This document shows positions 1-11,497 of a DNA stretch of 64,000 bases, one piece after another. Position numbers and translations under genes: made by a program. This DNA is from Adlercreutzia hattorii (GTDB lineage: Bacteria > Actinomycetota > Coriobacteriia > Coriobacteriales > Eggerthellaceae): assembly GCF_011405655.1 (NCBI RefSeq), contig NZ_AP022829.1, forward strand, positions 1,907,001-1,971,000. The letters run 5' to 3'. Under the pieces are notes generated by a model. It ran no database searches and had not been told where the DNA came from. It saw only the letters and a list, made by a program, of their open reading frames with translations. Position 1 is the first letter of the stretch. Each line of letters opens with the position of its first letter.

Positions 1-168
1 GGAAAGGATGTACACGAGGTCGGTCACCTGAGACGAGGAGATCCACAGCTCGAACTCCCCCACCCGACCGCCAATCATCAGCAGCCGAGCCTTCTCGTAG
101 AACGGCTCGCGTTCATTCAGGTAGTCCACAACCACGTTGGTGTCGAGAAGTAGCTTGGCTTGGGCCAT
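1..168 (-). CDS. PIN-domain toxin (VapC-like), truncated by the window edge
   Basis: Reading the minus strand from ATG at 168 gives 56 codons open to base 1. The protein begins MAQAKLLLDTNVVVDYLNER, the PIN-domain start with the first conserved acidic residue in LLLDTN. PIN proteins are metal-dependent ribonucleases and usually act as toxins. The ATG follows the stop of the antitoxin gene by one base, the usual antitoxin-then-toxin layout with translational coupling. The C-terminal two thirds, with the other catalytic acids, lie outside the window, so integrity cannot be judged. Confidence 0.8.
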   Translation of the reverse strand, partial: MAQAKLLLDTNVVVDYLNEREPFYEKARLLMIGGRVGEFELWISSSQVTDLVYILS

Positions 169-169
169 G

Positions 170-466
170 TCACACCAGCCTCTTGGCGGCGAGACGGTCA
201 AGCTTGATCTCGGCCTTCGTCATATCGTCGAACCGTGTTGAGCGCTTGCGCGAGAGGCTGTCGACAAAGTGCGCCGCCGATGCCCACCGCTCGCCCGCAG
301 ACGTATCGCCATCTTGCAAAAGGAAGTCGGCGCTCCCCTCCTCGATCAGCCGGTCGAACAAGAGGTTCACCGCCTGGGAGGCGTTCATTCCATCTCGCTT
401 GAGCACACGAAGCCCCTGCTGCTTCTTCCGCTCCGGCATCCGCCCCGTCACCATCGCATCGGTCAC
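170..466 (-). CDS. RelB/DinJ-like antitoxin
   Basis: This is a 98-aa protein. GTG at 466 is chosen as start because a strong AAAGGAGG lies 5 bases upstream; an in-frame ATG further upstream has no such site. The first part (GRMPERKKQQG, then GMNASQAVNLLFDRLIEEG) looks like a ribbon-helix-helix DNA-binding antitoxin of the RelB/DinJ type. The charged C-terminal half would bind and neutralise the PIN toxin encoded one base downstream. Such antitoxins normally repress their own promoter. The pairing of RelB-type antitoxin with PIN toxin is inferred from adjacency. Confidence 0.7.
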   Translation of the reverse strand: MTDAMVTGRMPERKKQQGLRVLKRDGMNASQAVNLLFDRLIEEGSADFLLQDGDTSAGERWASAAHFVDSLSRKRSTRFDDMTKAEIKLDRLAAKRLV

Positions 467-565
467 AGTGACCTCCTTTCCGATGTACAACATTTTGAGT
501 ACAACCTTTGAGAAAGTCAAGACTACTGTTTATCACTTGTTCGGTCGACGAACTACCCCGAAATC

Positions 566-736
566 GCATGAAATCTCGAGTTGTTAGCGTCTCGGGGGTG
601 CGGACGAATGGCGAGCTTGGAGGTATCTCTTAGGAGCAAGATCCTGACCTGGTGTTTTGCGAGAGAGCGTTTGGCGCGTATCTTCCCGATCTTCTCGTGC
701 AGTGACCCTAGACGCTAACAACTCGAGATTTCATGC
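566..736. repeat. 171-bp segment bounded by perfect 27-bp inverted repeats
   Basis: Bases 566-592 are the exact reverse complement of 710-736, and a weaker match continues outward on both sides. The 117 bases between are not palindromic and hold no convincing gene. This fits a small non-autonomous mobile element, an invertible segment, or a structured RNA. It occupies most of the gene-free stretch between the antitoxin (466) and the ATP synthase terminator (875); nothing else stands out there. Confidence 0.75.
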
Positions 737-874
737 AAAAACGGGGGTGTTCGTTGACCGCGAGGAGTAGCCGTTGAGAAAGCCTCAAAAATCGCCGCTG
801 CTCTTTAGCAAGCGGCTCAGTTCCTCCTGAAACCTAAATAGGGGCGTTCCGAACGGAATGCTCCTTTAAACGAC

Positions 875-900
875 GAGAGGCGCCCGGGTGGGCGCCTCTC
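875..900 (-). terminator. Hairpin terminator after the ATP synthase operon
   Basis: A perfect 11-bp GC-rich stem (875-885 with 890-900) and a 4-base loop lie about 60 bases beyond the atpC stop. The thymine run on the minus strand is weak, so termination may be inefficient or factor-assisted. Confidence 0.5.
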
Positions 901-962
901 GAAACAGGCTCAAAATTTGGGGCTGCGCGTGTCGCGGCTCCCTTTCTTGGCTCGGCTGGGCC

Positions 963-1390
963 TTACGCGGCCTGGCCTACGTGCGCAAGCTGGGCCTCGC
1001 ACCACTCGAGCTTCTTCTGCCAGGTCATAAGCGTGGCCTGATCCTGGGGATCGTTCTTCTGCTCCAGCTCGGCGATGGCACTCTTGCACTCGTCGGCCTC
1101 GGCGCGCACGGCCTCGGCGTCGATATCCTCGACGGCCGTACCGAAACGGGCCAGCACCGTCACCTTGTCGTCGAGCACGGAGGTGGCACCGCCCATCACG
1201 AGGAACTCGCGCTTCTCGTTATCGTCGATGGTCAGCGTCACCAGGCCGCCCTCGCGGTTCAGCGACACCGTCAGCTCGTGCCCGGGCAGCACGCCGAAGT
1301 AGCCGTCGGTGCCCGGGATGTTGGCGTAGGTGATCTCGCCCTGGAACAGGGCCTTGTCGGGAAGAGCCACGATGCAGCCCATGGAGGCCA

Positions 1391-1391
<1 letters not shown>
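963..1391 (-). CDS. atpC: ATP synthase F1 epsilon subunit
   Basis: This 142-aa subunit forms part of the central stalk that couples ring rotation to the catalytic head and can inhibit ATP hydrolysis. The N-terminal beta-sandwich is recognisable (IPGTDGYFGVLPGHELTVSL), followed by the C-terminal helical hairpin. Its ATG shares one base with the atpD stop (TAATG) and has GGAAGG upstream, so it is translationally coupled. It is the last gene of the operon. Confidence 0.95.
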
Positions 1392-2836
<1,445 letters not shown>

Positions 2837-3766
2837 TTAATCCTCCAAAGCTGCGGCACCGCCGACGATCTCGGTGATCTCCGTGGTAATGGCGCCCTGG
2901 CGCACGGTGTTGTACACGCGCTCCAGGGTGGAGACCATCTCGTTCGCGTTGTCGGTAGCCGATTTCATCGCGTTGCGGCGGGCGCCTTGTTCGCCCGCTG
3001 CGGAATCGAGCATCGCGTAGTAGAACGCGTTGTTCAGGTAGGCGTTCATCATGTAGGACATGACCGACTCCGTGCTCGGCTCGAAGTCGATGTCGCCCGG
3101 GATGGCGGAATCGTCCCGTTCGCGGAAGGACTTGAAGATGTCCTCCTGCTTGGCCGTAAGGCCCAGAAGATCCGCGTAGGACTCCTCCTTGACCGGCAGC
3201 ACCTGCTGCTCCACCAAGGTCTGCTCGGCGGCGTTCTTCGCGTGGTTGTACACGATGAACACCTCGTCGAGCTTGCCCTCGGCGTAGGCAGACATCACGT
3301 AGCCGGACAACTCGGCGGCCTGGGAGAACTCCGGGTCGGCCGAGTATCCCGCGAAGGAGAACACCGGATCGATGCCGCGGTAGGTGAAGTACCCGATGGC
3401 CTTCTTGCCACAGGCGGCCACCTCGACCTCGGCGCCTTCCCGCTGCTTTTCCTTCGTGAGCTTCTCCACATAGCGAAGCACGTTGGTGTTGAAGCCGCCG
3501 GCAAGCCCGCGGTCGGAGGTGACGGCTACGACGAGCACCCGCTTCACCTCGTCGTGGACCTGCAGCAGCGGCTCGTTGTCCAGATGGGCGTACTTTGCCG
3601 TGCTGATGAGCATGTCTGAGATGGCGACCGCCCAAGGAAGCGCGCTCTCGACGCGCTCCGAAGCACGGCGAATCTTGGCAGCGGCGACCATTTCCATGGT
3701 GCGCGTGATCTGCTTCGTCGAGTTGACAGATTTGATTCGCCGTTCGATGTCATGTAGGTTGGGCAT
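2837..3766 (-). CDS. atpG: ATP synthase F1 gamma subunit
   Basis: This 309-aa central shaft begins with the family signature MPNLHDIERRIKSVNSTKQI and KMEMVAAAK-like residues. It ends with the conserved C-terminal helix that contacts the head (NEMVSTLERVYNTVRQ). It lies 12 bases after the atpA stop and directly before atpD. Nothing unusual is seen. Confidence 0.97.
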   Translation of the reverse strand: MPNLHDIERRIKSVNSTKQITRTMEMVAAAKIRRASERVESALPWAVAISDMLISTAKYAHLDNEPLLQVHDEVKRVLVVAVTSDRGLAGGFNTNVLRYVEKLTKEKQREGAEVEVAACGKKAIGYFTYRGIDPVFSFAGYSADPEFSQAAELSGYVMSAYAEGKLDEVFIVYNHAKNAAEQTLVEQQVLPVKEESYADLLGLTAKQEDIFKSFRERDDSAIPGDIDFEPSTESVMSYMMNAYLNNAFYYAMLDSAAGEQGARRNAMKSATDNANEMVSTLERVYNTVRQGAITTEITEIVGGAAALED

Positions 3767-3778
3767 GGTCTACCTACC

Positions 3779-5343
<1,565 letters not shown>

Positions 5344-5344
<1 letters not shown>

Positions 5345-5922
5345 TAGCATTCACCTCCATCTGTTGTGTCCTTGAGGACGTTGCGGGCGCGATTGAGCTG
5401 CGAGATCATGCTCGCGTCAATGTAGTTGCCGTCAACATCCATGATGATGCCGCCCAGGATGGACGCATCGATGCGCTCGCGCAGCACCGCGCGCCGTCCC
5501 AAATCGGCCTCGGCTTTTTCCGTAATGAGTTGGCGCAGTCCGTCGTCGAGCGGCACGGCGGTGGTCACGTCGACCACGCAAATGCCCAGCTTGTCGCCCA
5601 GCAGCTCGCGGTACGCGTCATAGACCCGCGGCAGCAGGTCCGCCTGGCCGCGCTCGGCCATGACCGCGAGCACCTCGCGCAGCGCCAGATGGCAGTCGGC
5701 GAAGACGCCTTCCACCAGCTCCTTGCGCTGGGCGGGGGTGAAGTCCGGGTTCGACAGGCTCTGAGTCAGCTCCAGATCGGCGCGCATGAGACGGATGATC
5801 TCGCCCATCTGCTCGCGCACCTCAAGCACTGCCTCCTGGCCGCCGGCGGTATGGGCGGCATCGAAGAGCACCGATGCGTAAACCGCGACTTCCTCTTTCA
5901 CGACGAGACGATTAGTTGCCAT
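5344..5922 (-). CDS. atpH: ATP synthase F1 delta subunit (OSCP)
   Basis: This peripheral-stalk subunit of about 192 aa joins the b subunits to the top of F1. An N-terminal helical domain starts [20 protein letters not shown] and the C-terminal domain holds [18 protein letters not shown]. The ATG at 5922 is chosen over one at 5973 because GAGGCGGG lies upstream at good spacing. It overlaps the end of atpF by 11 bases, implying coupled translation. Confidence 0.93.
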
Positions 5923-6529
5923 TGAAACTACCCGCCTCTTTGACGTAGCGCTCGATGATGGCGCGGTGCTCACCCTCGGTGAGATCCTCGCCGATCAGGC
6001 GCGCGGCCACATCGACCGAGGTGTCGGCCACGGTGGCCTGCAGCTCGGAGATGGCCTGCTTCTTCTCGGCCTCGATGGCGGCCTTGGCCTTCGCGATCAT
6101 GTCGGCGGCCTCGGTCTGGGCCTGGGCGGTGATGTCCGCCTTGACGGCCTCGCCCACCGAGCGGGCGTCGGCGATGATCTGCGCGGACTGGGCCTTGGCG
6201 TCGGCCAGCTGCTTGTTGTACTCAGCCAGCACGCGCTCGCTCTCGATCTGAGCTTCCTCAGACTTCTTCAGGGCCTCGCGGATGGTGTTCTCGCGCTTCT
6301 CCAGCATGCCGGCAAACATCGGCCAGCCGAACTTCGCGAGAATGATCCAGAGGATGATGAAGGCGATGAGCATGGGGATGAACTCCGCCATGTCCGGGAG
6401 GATGGCGGAGATGCCGCCCTCCTGTTCCGCCTCAGCAGCGAACGCGAGCGCCGGGAAAGCAGCGTTGAGCGCCAGGGCGCCGAAGGCGACCTTCGCAACT
6501 GCTTTGTTCGCTCTTGTCTTCACGTGCAT
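5912..6529 (-). CDS. atpF: ATP synthase F0 b subunit
   Basis: The 205-aa protein has a single membrane helix (FIPMLIAFIILWIILAKFGW) followed by a long charged coiled coil that forms the peripheral stalk. The first 30 or so residues end in ALNAAFPALAFAAEAE and resemble a cleavable signal peptide, which some actinobacterial b subunits have. It sits between atpE and atpH. Confidence 0.93.
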   Translation of the reverse strand: MHVKTRANKAVAKVAFGALALNAAFPALAFAAEAEQEGGISAILPDMAEFIPMLIAFIILWIILAKFGWPMFAGMLEKRENTIREALKKSEEAQIESERVLAEYNKQLADAKAQSAQIIADARSVGEAVKADITAQAQTEAADMIAKAKAAIEAEKKQAISELQATVADTSVDVAARLIGEDLTEGEHRAIIERYVKEAGSFNGN

Positions 6530-6578
6530 TCCTCCTTCCAGCCTTTTTACGGCTCTAACAACCGGTTAAAGACTAGAA

Positions 6579-6797
6579 CTAGAGGATGAAGGCGAGAACG
6601 AAGCCGATGAGGGCCAGGGCCTCGGCCAGAGCGGCACCGATGATGAAGTTCGTGAACAGACGGCCACCCACCTCGGGCTGGCGGGCGGTGCCCACGCAGC
6701 AGCCGTAGCAGGCGATGCCGATGCCGAGGCCGGGGCCGATGGTGGCCAGGCCATAGCCGACGAGCTTCAGCGCAGCAATGACGAATACAGTTTCCAC
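6579..6797 (-). CDS. atpE: ATP synthase F0 c subunit (proton ring)
   Basis: GTG at 6797 with AAAGGAGG upstream gives a 72-aa two-helix hairpin, the normal size; a longer ATG start at 6842 would add unrelated residues. Glu59 in GAALAEALALIG is the ion-binding carboxylate. The Gln and Glu-Ser pattern of sodium-binding rings is absent, so protons are the likely coupling ion. Cysteines at 30, 33 and 34 (ACYGCCVG) near the end of the first helix are unusual. Confidence 0.95.
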   Translation of the reverse strand: METVFVIAALKLVGYGLATIGPGLGIGIACYGCCVGTARQPEVGGRLFTNFIIGAALAEALALIGFVLAFIL

Positions 6798-6859
6798 AGT
6801 TTCCTCCTTTAGGTCGTTTTTGAGCCTGTTTCCCAAAAACACTTACGGATTATGGTTTC

Positions 6860-6878
6860 CGGCTTTGGAGGAGCCGGC
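6860..6878. other. Small hairpin between atpB and atpE
   Basis: A 6-bp inverted repeat (CCGGCT with AGCCGG) lies in the 155-base gap between the atpB stop and the atpE start. In other bacteria, structures here help set the high output of the c subunit; that role is only inferred. Confidence 0.3.
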
Positions 6879-6952
6879 TTAACCCAGATGGGGGGGTGGG
6901 GCCTTGGCGGCCCGGGTGCGCGGGCGCGGGGCGCGGCGCGTGGGATCGGTTC

Positions 6953-7726
6953 CTAGTGGGCGCTCGTGGCGATCTGGACGTAGACCGCGGAGAGCACCGT
7001 GAACACGTAGGCCTGAAGGAACGCCACCAGCGTCTCCAGGGCGTACATGGCGATGAGCAGCAGGAACCAGGGCAGCGACAGTACGCCGCTGATGGGATCG
7101 AGCGCCTGGATGCCGCAGGTGAGGAACACGCTGGAGGCCAGGGCGAAGATGCCCAGCACCATGTGGCCGGCGAACATGTTGCCGTAAAGTCGGACGGCGA
7201 GCGTGAGCCAGCGGATGCAGGTGGAGATGAGCTCCAAGAACCAGATGATCGGCACCATGACCTTCGGCAGGCCCGCCGGAGCGAAGGACTTCAGGTAGCC
7301 CAGGCCGCCCTTGGCCTTGATGCCCCAGACGTTGAAGTAGATAAACGAGATGGTGGCGAGCGCCCAGGTCACCGAGATGGTGCCCGTCGGCGTCTTGCAG
7401 CCGGGGATGAGACCCACGAAGTTCGAGATGAGGATGAAGAAGAACAGCGTGGCGAGGAAGGGCACGTGCTTCTTGAAGCCGTGGCCGATGATGCCCTCGC
7501 CCATGTCGTTGCGCACGAACTGGTAGCCGTACTCAACGGTGTTGACGAACTTGTTCGTCGGGATGAGCGTGAGCTTGCGGCCCACGACGAGGATCAGCAC
7601 CAGCGTGATGATCCAGCAGATGACCATCCACAAAATGTACTGAGTGACTCCGCCGAAAACCACGGTGGGATCGAAGGATGCCTGAAGATGAGGTACCTCT
7701 TCAGAGAGCGTTGAAAGAGCGTCCAC
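6953..7726 (-). CDS. atpB: ATP synthase F0 a subunit
   Basis: This 257-aa polytopic membrane protein forms the proton half-channels beside the c ring. The essential arginine is in LAVRLYGNMFAGH, in the penultimate conserved helix, and the C-terminal helix carries the family pattern FLQAYVFTVLSAVYV. It is the first F0 gene after the small AtpI-like protein and has normal length. Confidence 0.97.
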   Translation of the reverse strand: MDALSTLSEEVPHLQASFDPTVVFGGVTQYILWMVICWIITLVLILVVGRKLTLIPTNKFVNTVEYGYQFVRNDMGEGIIGHGFKKHVPFLATLFFFILISNFVGLIPGCKTPTGTISVTWALATISFIYFNVWGIKAKGGLGYLKSFAPAGLPKVMVPIIWFLELISTCIRWLTLAVRLYGNMFAGHMVLGIFALASSVFLTCGIQALDPISGVLSLPWFLLLIAMYALETLVAFLQAYVFTVLSAVYVQIATSAH

Positions 7727-7739
7727 GTATCAACCTTTC

Positions 7740-8024
7740 CTAGCTTTTCCGTGCCAGTTTCGTCACGCCGAACACAATGGCGGTGACGGAGAGAGCCCCG
7801 GCTTCCGACAGGACAAAGGGCAGCGCGGCATCCCGGTTGACGTTGATGCAGAGGATGGCGAAAGCGAACATGAGGACAAACGAGAGGAGCAGGCACAGCA
7901 TGAGCACGCCCATGTGCCCCAGATTGCCCGCGTCCGTCATGTGCTTCACCCGATGCAAACCGAACACGAGGGGTGCAAACCCCACGATTCCCGCTGCCGC
8001 ACCGAGTGCTATTGCCAGTACCAT
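7740..8024 (-). CDS. Small membrane protein at the head of the atp operon (AtpI-like)
   Basis: The 94-aa protein has about three hydrophobic helices. It sits 13 bases upstream of atpB, where many operons carry atpI or a similar F0 assembly factor. GGAAGCAGG precedes the ATG. Sequence similarity to AtpI is not evident by eye, so the name rests on position and topology. Confidence 0.6.
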   Translation of the reverse strand: MVLAIALGAAAGIVGFAPLVFGLHRVKHMTDAGNLGHMGVLMLCLLLSFVLMFAFAILCINVNRDAALPFVLSEAGALSVTAIVFGVTKLARKS

Positions 8025-8250
8025 AACCTGCTTCCGTCGGGGCGCTTGCGCGCGCTTGTATACCCAATGTAAACCGCCGTATATGATAATGGCTCATCTA
8101 CAAAAGCTGAGCGATTTGGCCGATTTCTGGGTGAGCGGTGAAAAGAGCGCGGCGGCGGCTCTCCCTTCTGAGCAGGGAAAATTTGTGCAAGTGCACTAAA
8201 ACAGAGGCCTTCGGCGCGCCCTTCGCCGTGCGTACCGACTTTTGCCTGAT
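8025..8250. other. Intergenic region holding the atp operon leader
   Basis: This 226-base gap separates the dCMP deaminase stop from the first atp gene. An AT-rich patch near 8058-8095 probably contains the atp promoter, but I could not fix a -35/-10 pair with good spacing. No other feature is clear. Confidence 0.3.
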
Positions 8251-8709
8251 CTACTCCCCCGTGTACTCCCGGACGAGGATGCCGGACTCGGCCAAAAGCT
8301 CCTGGGACAGCTCGTCGGGGTACGGGTTCTGGTAGACGATCTCGGTGATGCCGGCGTTGATGAGCATCTTGGCGCACACGACGCAGGGCTGCGTGTTCAC
8401 GTAGATGGTGGCGCCGGCGATGTTGATGCCGTAGCGGGCCGCTTGGATGATGGCGTTCTGCTCGGCGTGCAAACCGCGGCAGATCTCGTGACGCTGGCCG
8501 CTCGGCACGCCCAGCTGCTCACGCAGACATCCGGTCTCGCTGCAGTGGGTAAGGCCGGTGGGCACGCCGTTGTAGCCCGTAGCCAGGATGCGGCGATCCT
8601 TCACGATGACGGCGCCGACGCCGCGGCGCAGGCAGGTGGTGCGGGTGGCCACGTCGTTGGCCATCTTCATGAAGTACTCGTCCCAGCTGGGACGGTTATC
8701 TGCTGCCAT
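8251..8709 (-). CDS. dCMP deaminase (ComEB-type)
   Basis: This 152-aa zinc-dependent deaminase converts dCMP to dUMP for thymidylate synthesis. The zinc motif is HAEQNAI with PCVVCAKM downstream, the Glu of HAE being the proton shuttle. The insert with CSETGCLR is typical of dCMP deaminases rather than cytidine deaminases. The start is the ATG preceded by AAAGGAA. The gene follows upp, fitting a pyrimidine-salvage group, but a large palindrome (8727-8846) separates them. Confidence 0.85.
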   Translation of the reverse strand: MAADNRPSWDEYFMKMANDVATRTTCLRRGVGAVIVKDRRILATGYNGVPTGLTHCSETGCLREQLGVPSGQRHEICRGLHAEQNAIIQAARYGINIAGATIYVNTQPCVVCAKMLINAGITEIVYQNPYPDELSQELLAESGILVREYTGE

Positions 8710-8726
8710 GGTTGTTCCTTTCGTCC

Positions 8727-8846
8727 GGCACGGGGGATGGCGGGGGCCTCCGTGCTCAAGCAATGGCTCGCTCGGCGGAACAGCCCACTGGGCTGTTCCG
8801 TTCGCTGCGCAACCTGCGCGCGGAGACCCCCGCCATCCCCCGTGCC
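8727..8846. repeat. Nested intergenic palindrome, copy 1
   Basis: A 26-bp outer stem (8727-8752 with 8821-8846) has one non-Watson-Crick position, 8747 with 8826, which would be G-U in a minus-strand RNA. It encloses an 11-bp hairpin at 8777-8799. It sits between the upp stop and the dCMP deaminase ribosome-binding site. The segments flanking the inner hairpin are nearly identical to copy 2, while the outer arms are different sequences. Confidence 0.9.
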
Positions 8847-8879
8847 TGCTCAGCCTTTGCCGAAATCAATCCGGTCAGA

Positions 8880-9521
8880 TTACTCGGTTCCGAAGATGCG
8901 GTCGCCGGCGTCGCCGAGGCCGGGGACGATGTAGGCGTTCTCGTTGAGGCCGTCGTCGATGGCGCAGGTGTAGATGATGAGATCATCGTCGGCGGCGAGC
9001 AGACGCTCGATGCCCTCCGGGGCCGAGACGAGGCACAAAAAGCGGATGGTGCCCGACACGCCCGCCTCGCGCAGGTACTTGACGGCCGCCTCGGCGGAGC
9101 CGCCGGTGGCGAGCATGGGATCGAGCACGTAGACGCGGCGGCTCGCGATGTCGCGGGGCAGCTTGTCATAATAGCTCTCGGGCTCGTGGGTCTCCTCGTT
9201 GCGCTGCATGCCCAGATGCCCCACACGGGCCCGGGGGATTACTTCCAGCGCCCCGTCCACCATGCCGAGGCCGGCGCGCAAAATGGGCACGAAGGCCACC
9301 TTGCGCCCCGTGATCTGCTTGGCATCGAAAGGCGCGATGGGCGTTTGGATGAACACGTTGGTCAGCGGCAAGTCGCGGGTGGCCTCGTAGGTCTCGAACA
9401 GCGAGAGCTCGCGCACGACATCGCGGAACTCGTTGGAAGGGGTGTGCTTGTCGCGCAGGATGGCCAGCTTATGCTGCACGATGGGATGATCGAGGACGAC
9501 AACGCGGTCGTTCCATTCCAT
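8880..9521 (-). CDS. upp: Uracil phosphoribosyltransferase
   Basis: This 213-aa enzyme makes UMP from uracil and PRPP. The PRPP loop is VLDPMLATGGSAEAAV, and the C-terminal uracil-binding segment YIVPGLGDAGDRIFGTE is intact. GAAAGGAAC precedes the ATG. It lies in a run of single-carbon and nucleotide genes (glyA, upp, dCMP deaminase), each gap carrying one of the palindromes described here. Confidence 0.97.
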   Translation of the reverse strand: MEWNDRVVVLDHPIVQHKLAILRDKHTPSNEFRDVVRELSLFETYEATRDLPLTNVFIQTPIAPFDAKQITGRKVAFVPILRAGLGMVDGALEVIPRARVGHLGMQRNEETHEPESYYDKLPRDIASRRVYVLDPMLATGGSAEAAVKYLREAGVSGTIRFLCLVSAPEGIERLLAADDDLIIYTCAIDDGLNENAYIVPGLGDAGDRIFGTE

Positions 9522-9540
9522 AGTTTAGTTCCTTTCGTCC

Positions 9541-9658
9541 GGTGCGGGGGCGGACGGGGCCTCCGTGCTCAAGCAATGGCTCGCTTTGTGGAACAGTCCA
9601 CTGGACTGTTCCAGTCGCTGCGCAACCTGCGCGCGGAGGCCCCGTCCGCCCCCGCACC
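9541..9658. repeat. Nested intergenic palindrome, copy 2
   Basis: A perfect 25-bp outer stem (9541-9565 with 9634-9658) encloses an 11-bp hairpin at 9590-9612. The inner hairpin differs from copy 1 by a paired change, C-G to T-A, that keeps the stem. It fills the gap between the glyA stop and the upp ribosome-binding site. Confidence 0.92.
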
Positions 9659-9677
9659 TGCACAACCTCTGCTGCTT

Positions 9678-10934
9678 TTAGTACTCCAAGCCCGGGTACA
9701 GGGGATGGGCTTCCAGCAGGGCGTCTACGCGGCGACGCACGTCGGCGAGCTTGGCGTCGTCGGTGGCGTTGAACACCGTGGTCGCGATGAGCTGGCCGAT
9801 CTCGTAGAAGTCCTCGGCGGTGAAGCCACGGGTGGTGGCGGCCGCGGAGCCCACGCGGATGCCGCTCGTCACGAAGGGAGAGCGCTGCTCGTTGGGGATG
9901 GAGTTCTTGTTCACCGTAAGGCCCACGGACTCCAAAAGCTTCTCGGCGTCCTTGCCGGTGATGTCGGAGGCCGTGAGATCCACGAGACACAGGTGATTGT
10001 CGGTGCCCCCGGAGACGAGGCGCAGGCCGCCGTCGGTCATGCCCTCGCCGAGGGTGCGGCAATTCTCCACCACGTGCTCCATATAAACACGGTAATCGGG
10101 GCGCAGCGCCTCGCCGAAGGCCACGGCCTTGCCGGCGATGACGTGCATGAGCGGGCCGCCCTGAGCGCCGGGGAAGATGGCCTTGTTGATCTTAGGTCCC
10201 AGCTCGTCCGAGTTCGTGAGGATGAAGCCACCGCGCGGACCGCGCAGGGTCTTGTGGCTCGTGGAGGTGACGATGTCGGCGTGGGGCACCGGGCTCGGGT
10301 GCAGCCCGGCGGCCACGAGGCCCGCGATGTGGGCCATGTCCACCATGAGGTAGGCGCCCACCTCATGGGCGATGTTTGCCATGCGCTCGAAGTCGATGAA
10401 GCGCGGGTAGGCCGAGGCGCCTCCGACGATGACCTTCGGGCGGCACTCCTTGGCGATGCGCTCGAGCTCGTCGTAGTCGATGGTTTCGGTCTCGGGATTC
10501 ACGCCGTAGGAGACGATGTTATACAGAAGACCCGAGAAGTTCACGGGGCTGCCGTGGGTGAGATGTCCACCGTGGTCGAGGCTCATGCCGAGCACCGTGT
10601 CGCCGGGCTCGATGATGGAAAGATATGCGCCGAAGTTCGCGCTGGCACCGGAATGGGGCTGGACGTTGGCGTACTTCGCGCCGTACAGCTCGCAGGCGCG
10701 GTCGCGGGCGAGGTCTTCCACCATGTCGACCTTCTCGCAGCCACCGTAGTAGCGCTTGCCGGGATAGCCCTCGGCGTACTTGTTGGTGAGCACGCTGCCC
10801 ACGGCCTCCATGACGGCGCGGGAGGTGAAGTTCTCCGACGCGATCAGCTCGACGCTGCCCCGCTGGCGGGCGAGCTCAGCGCGCAGGCAGTCGGTCACCT
10901 GCGGGTCTTCGGCGGCAAGGAATTCCAAAGCCAT
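9678..10934 (-). CDS. glyA: Serine hydroxymethyltransferase
   Basis: This 418-aa PLP enzyme interconverts serine and glycine with tetrahydrofolate. The PLP lysine is in [14 protein letters not shown] near residue 227, and the N-terminal [19 protein letters not shown] segment is conserved. AAAGGAG precedes the ATG. It follows rpiB by 15 bases, so the two are probably cotranscribed. Confidence 0.97.
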   Translation of the reverse strand: MALEFLAAEDPQVTDCLRAELARQRGSVELIASENFTSRAVMEAVGSVLTNKYAEGYPGKRYYGGCEKVDMVEDLARDRACELYGAKYANVQPHSGASANFGAYLSIIEPGDTVLGMSLDHGGHLTHGSPVNFSGLLYNIVSYGVNPETETIDYDELERIAKECRPKVIVGGASAYPRFIDFERMANIAHEVGAYLMVDMAHIAGLVAAGLHPSPVPHADIVTSTSHKTLRGPRGGFILTNSDELGPKINKAIFPGAQGGPLMHVIAGKAVAFGEALRPDYRVYMEHVVENCRTLGEGMTDGGLRLVSGGTDNHLCLVDLTASDITGKDAEKLLESVGLTVNKNSIPNEQRSPFVTSGIRVGSAAATTRGFTAEDFYEIGQLIATTVFNATDDAKLADVRRRVDALLEAHPLYPGLEY

Positions 10935-10949
10935 CTATCGTCTCCTTTA

Positions 10950-11384
10950 CTAATCCAACTGCATTATCTTCTGAACGCGGCCGGCGTGGCGGCCGCCGGC
11001 GAAATCGGTGGCGAAGAAGGTGTCGAGAATGCGCTCGTTCTCCGCGAGCGACACGAAGCGGCCGGAAAGGGTGATGACGTTCGCGTCGTTGTGCTCGCGG
11101 CACAGGGCGGCGAACTCGGGGTTGATGATGTTGGCGGCACGCACGCCGGGCACCTTGTCGGCGGCCATGGCCATGCCGATGCCCGTTCCGCATACGAGCA
11201 CGCCGCGGTCGGCAGTGCCGTCGGCCACGTCGTGGGCCACGGGGGATGCATAGTCGGGATAATCCACGCGATCGTCGCTGTCGGGGCCGCGGTCGATGAC
11301 GTCGTACCCCTTCCCCACCAGGTAATCTACCAGGGCCTGCTTCTGCTCGAAGCCGGCGTGGTCGCTTCCGATGCTCACGCGCAT
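10950..11384 (-). CDS. rpiB: Ribose-5-phosphate isomerase B
   Basis: This 144-aa enzyme interconverts ribose-5- and ribulose-5-phosphate. It starts MRVSIGSDHAGFEQK and carries the CGTGIGMAMAADKVPG active-site loop with the catalytic Cys. A DRGPDSDDRVDYPDYA segment also fits RpiB/LacAB. AAGGAAG precedes the ATG. Confidence 0.93.
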   Translation of the reverse strand: MRVSIGSDHAGFEQKQALVDYLVGKGYDVIDRGPDSDDRVDYPDYASPVAHDVADGTADRGVLVCGTGIGMAMAADKVPGVRAANIINPEFAALCREHNDANVITLSGRFVSLAENERILDTFFATDFAGGRHAGRVQKIMQLD

Positions 11385-11497
11385 GGGCCACTTCCTTTCC
11401 GTCGCGAATGCCTTAGGCCGTATTGTAGGCGCTCGACCGCCGCCGTGCCCCCTCGCTCACGCTTTCCGCACCAAATCGGGAGAGACGGGCGAAGCCG

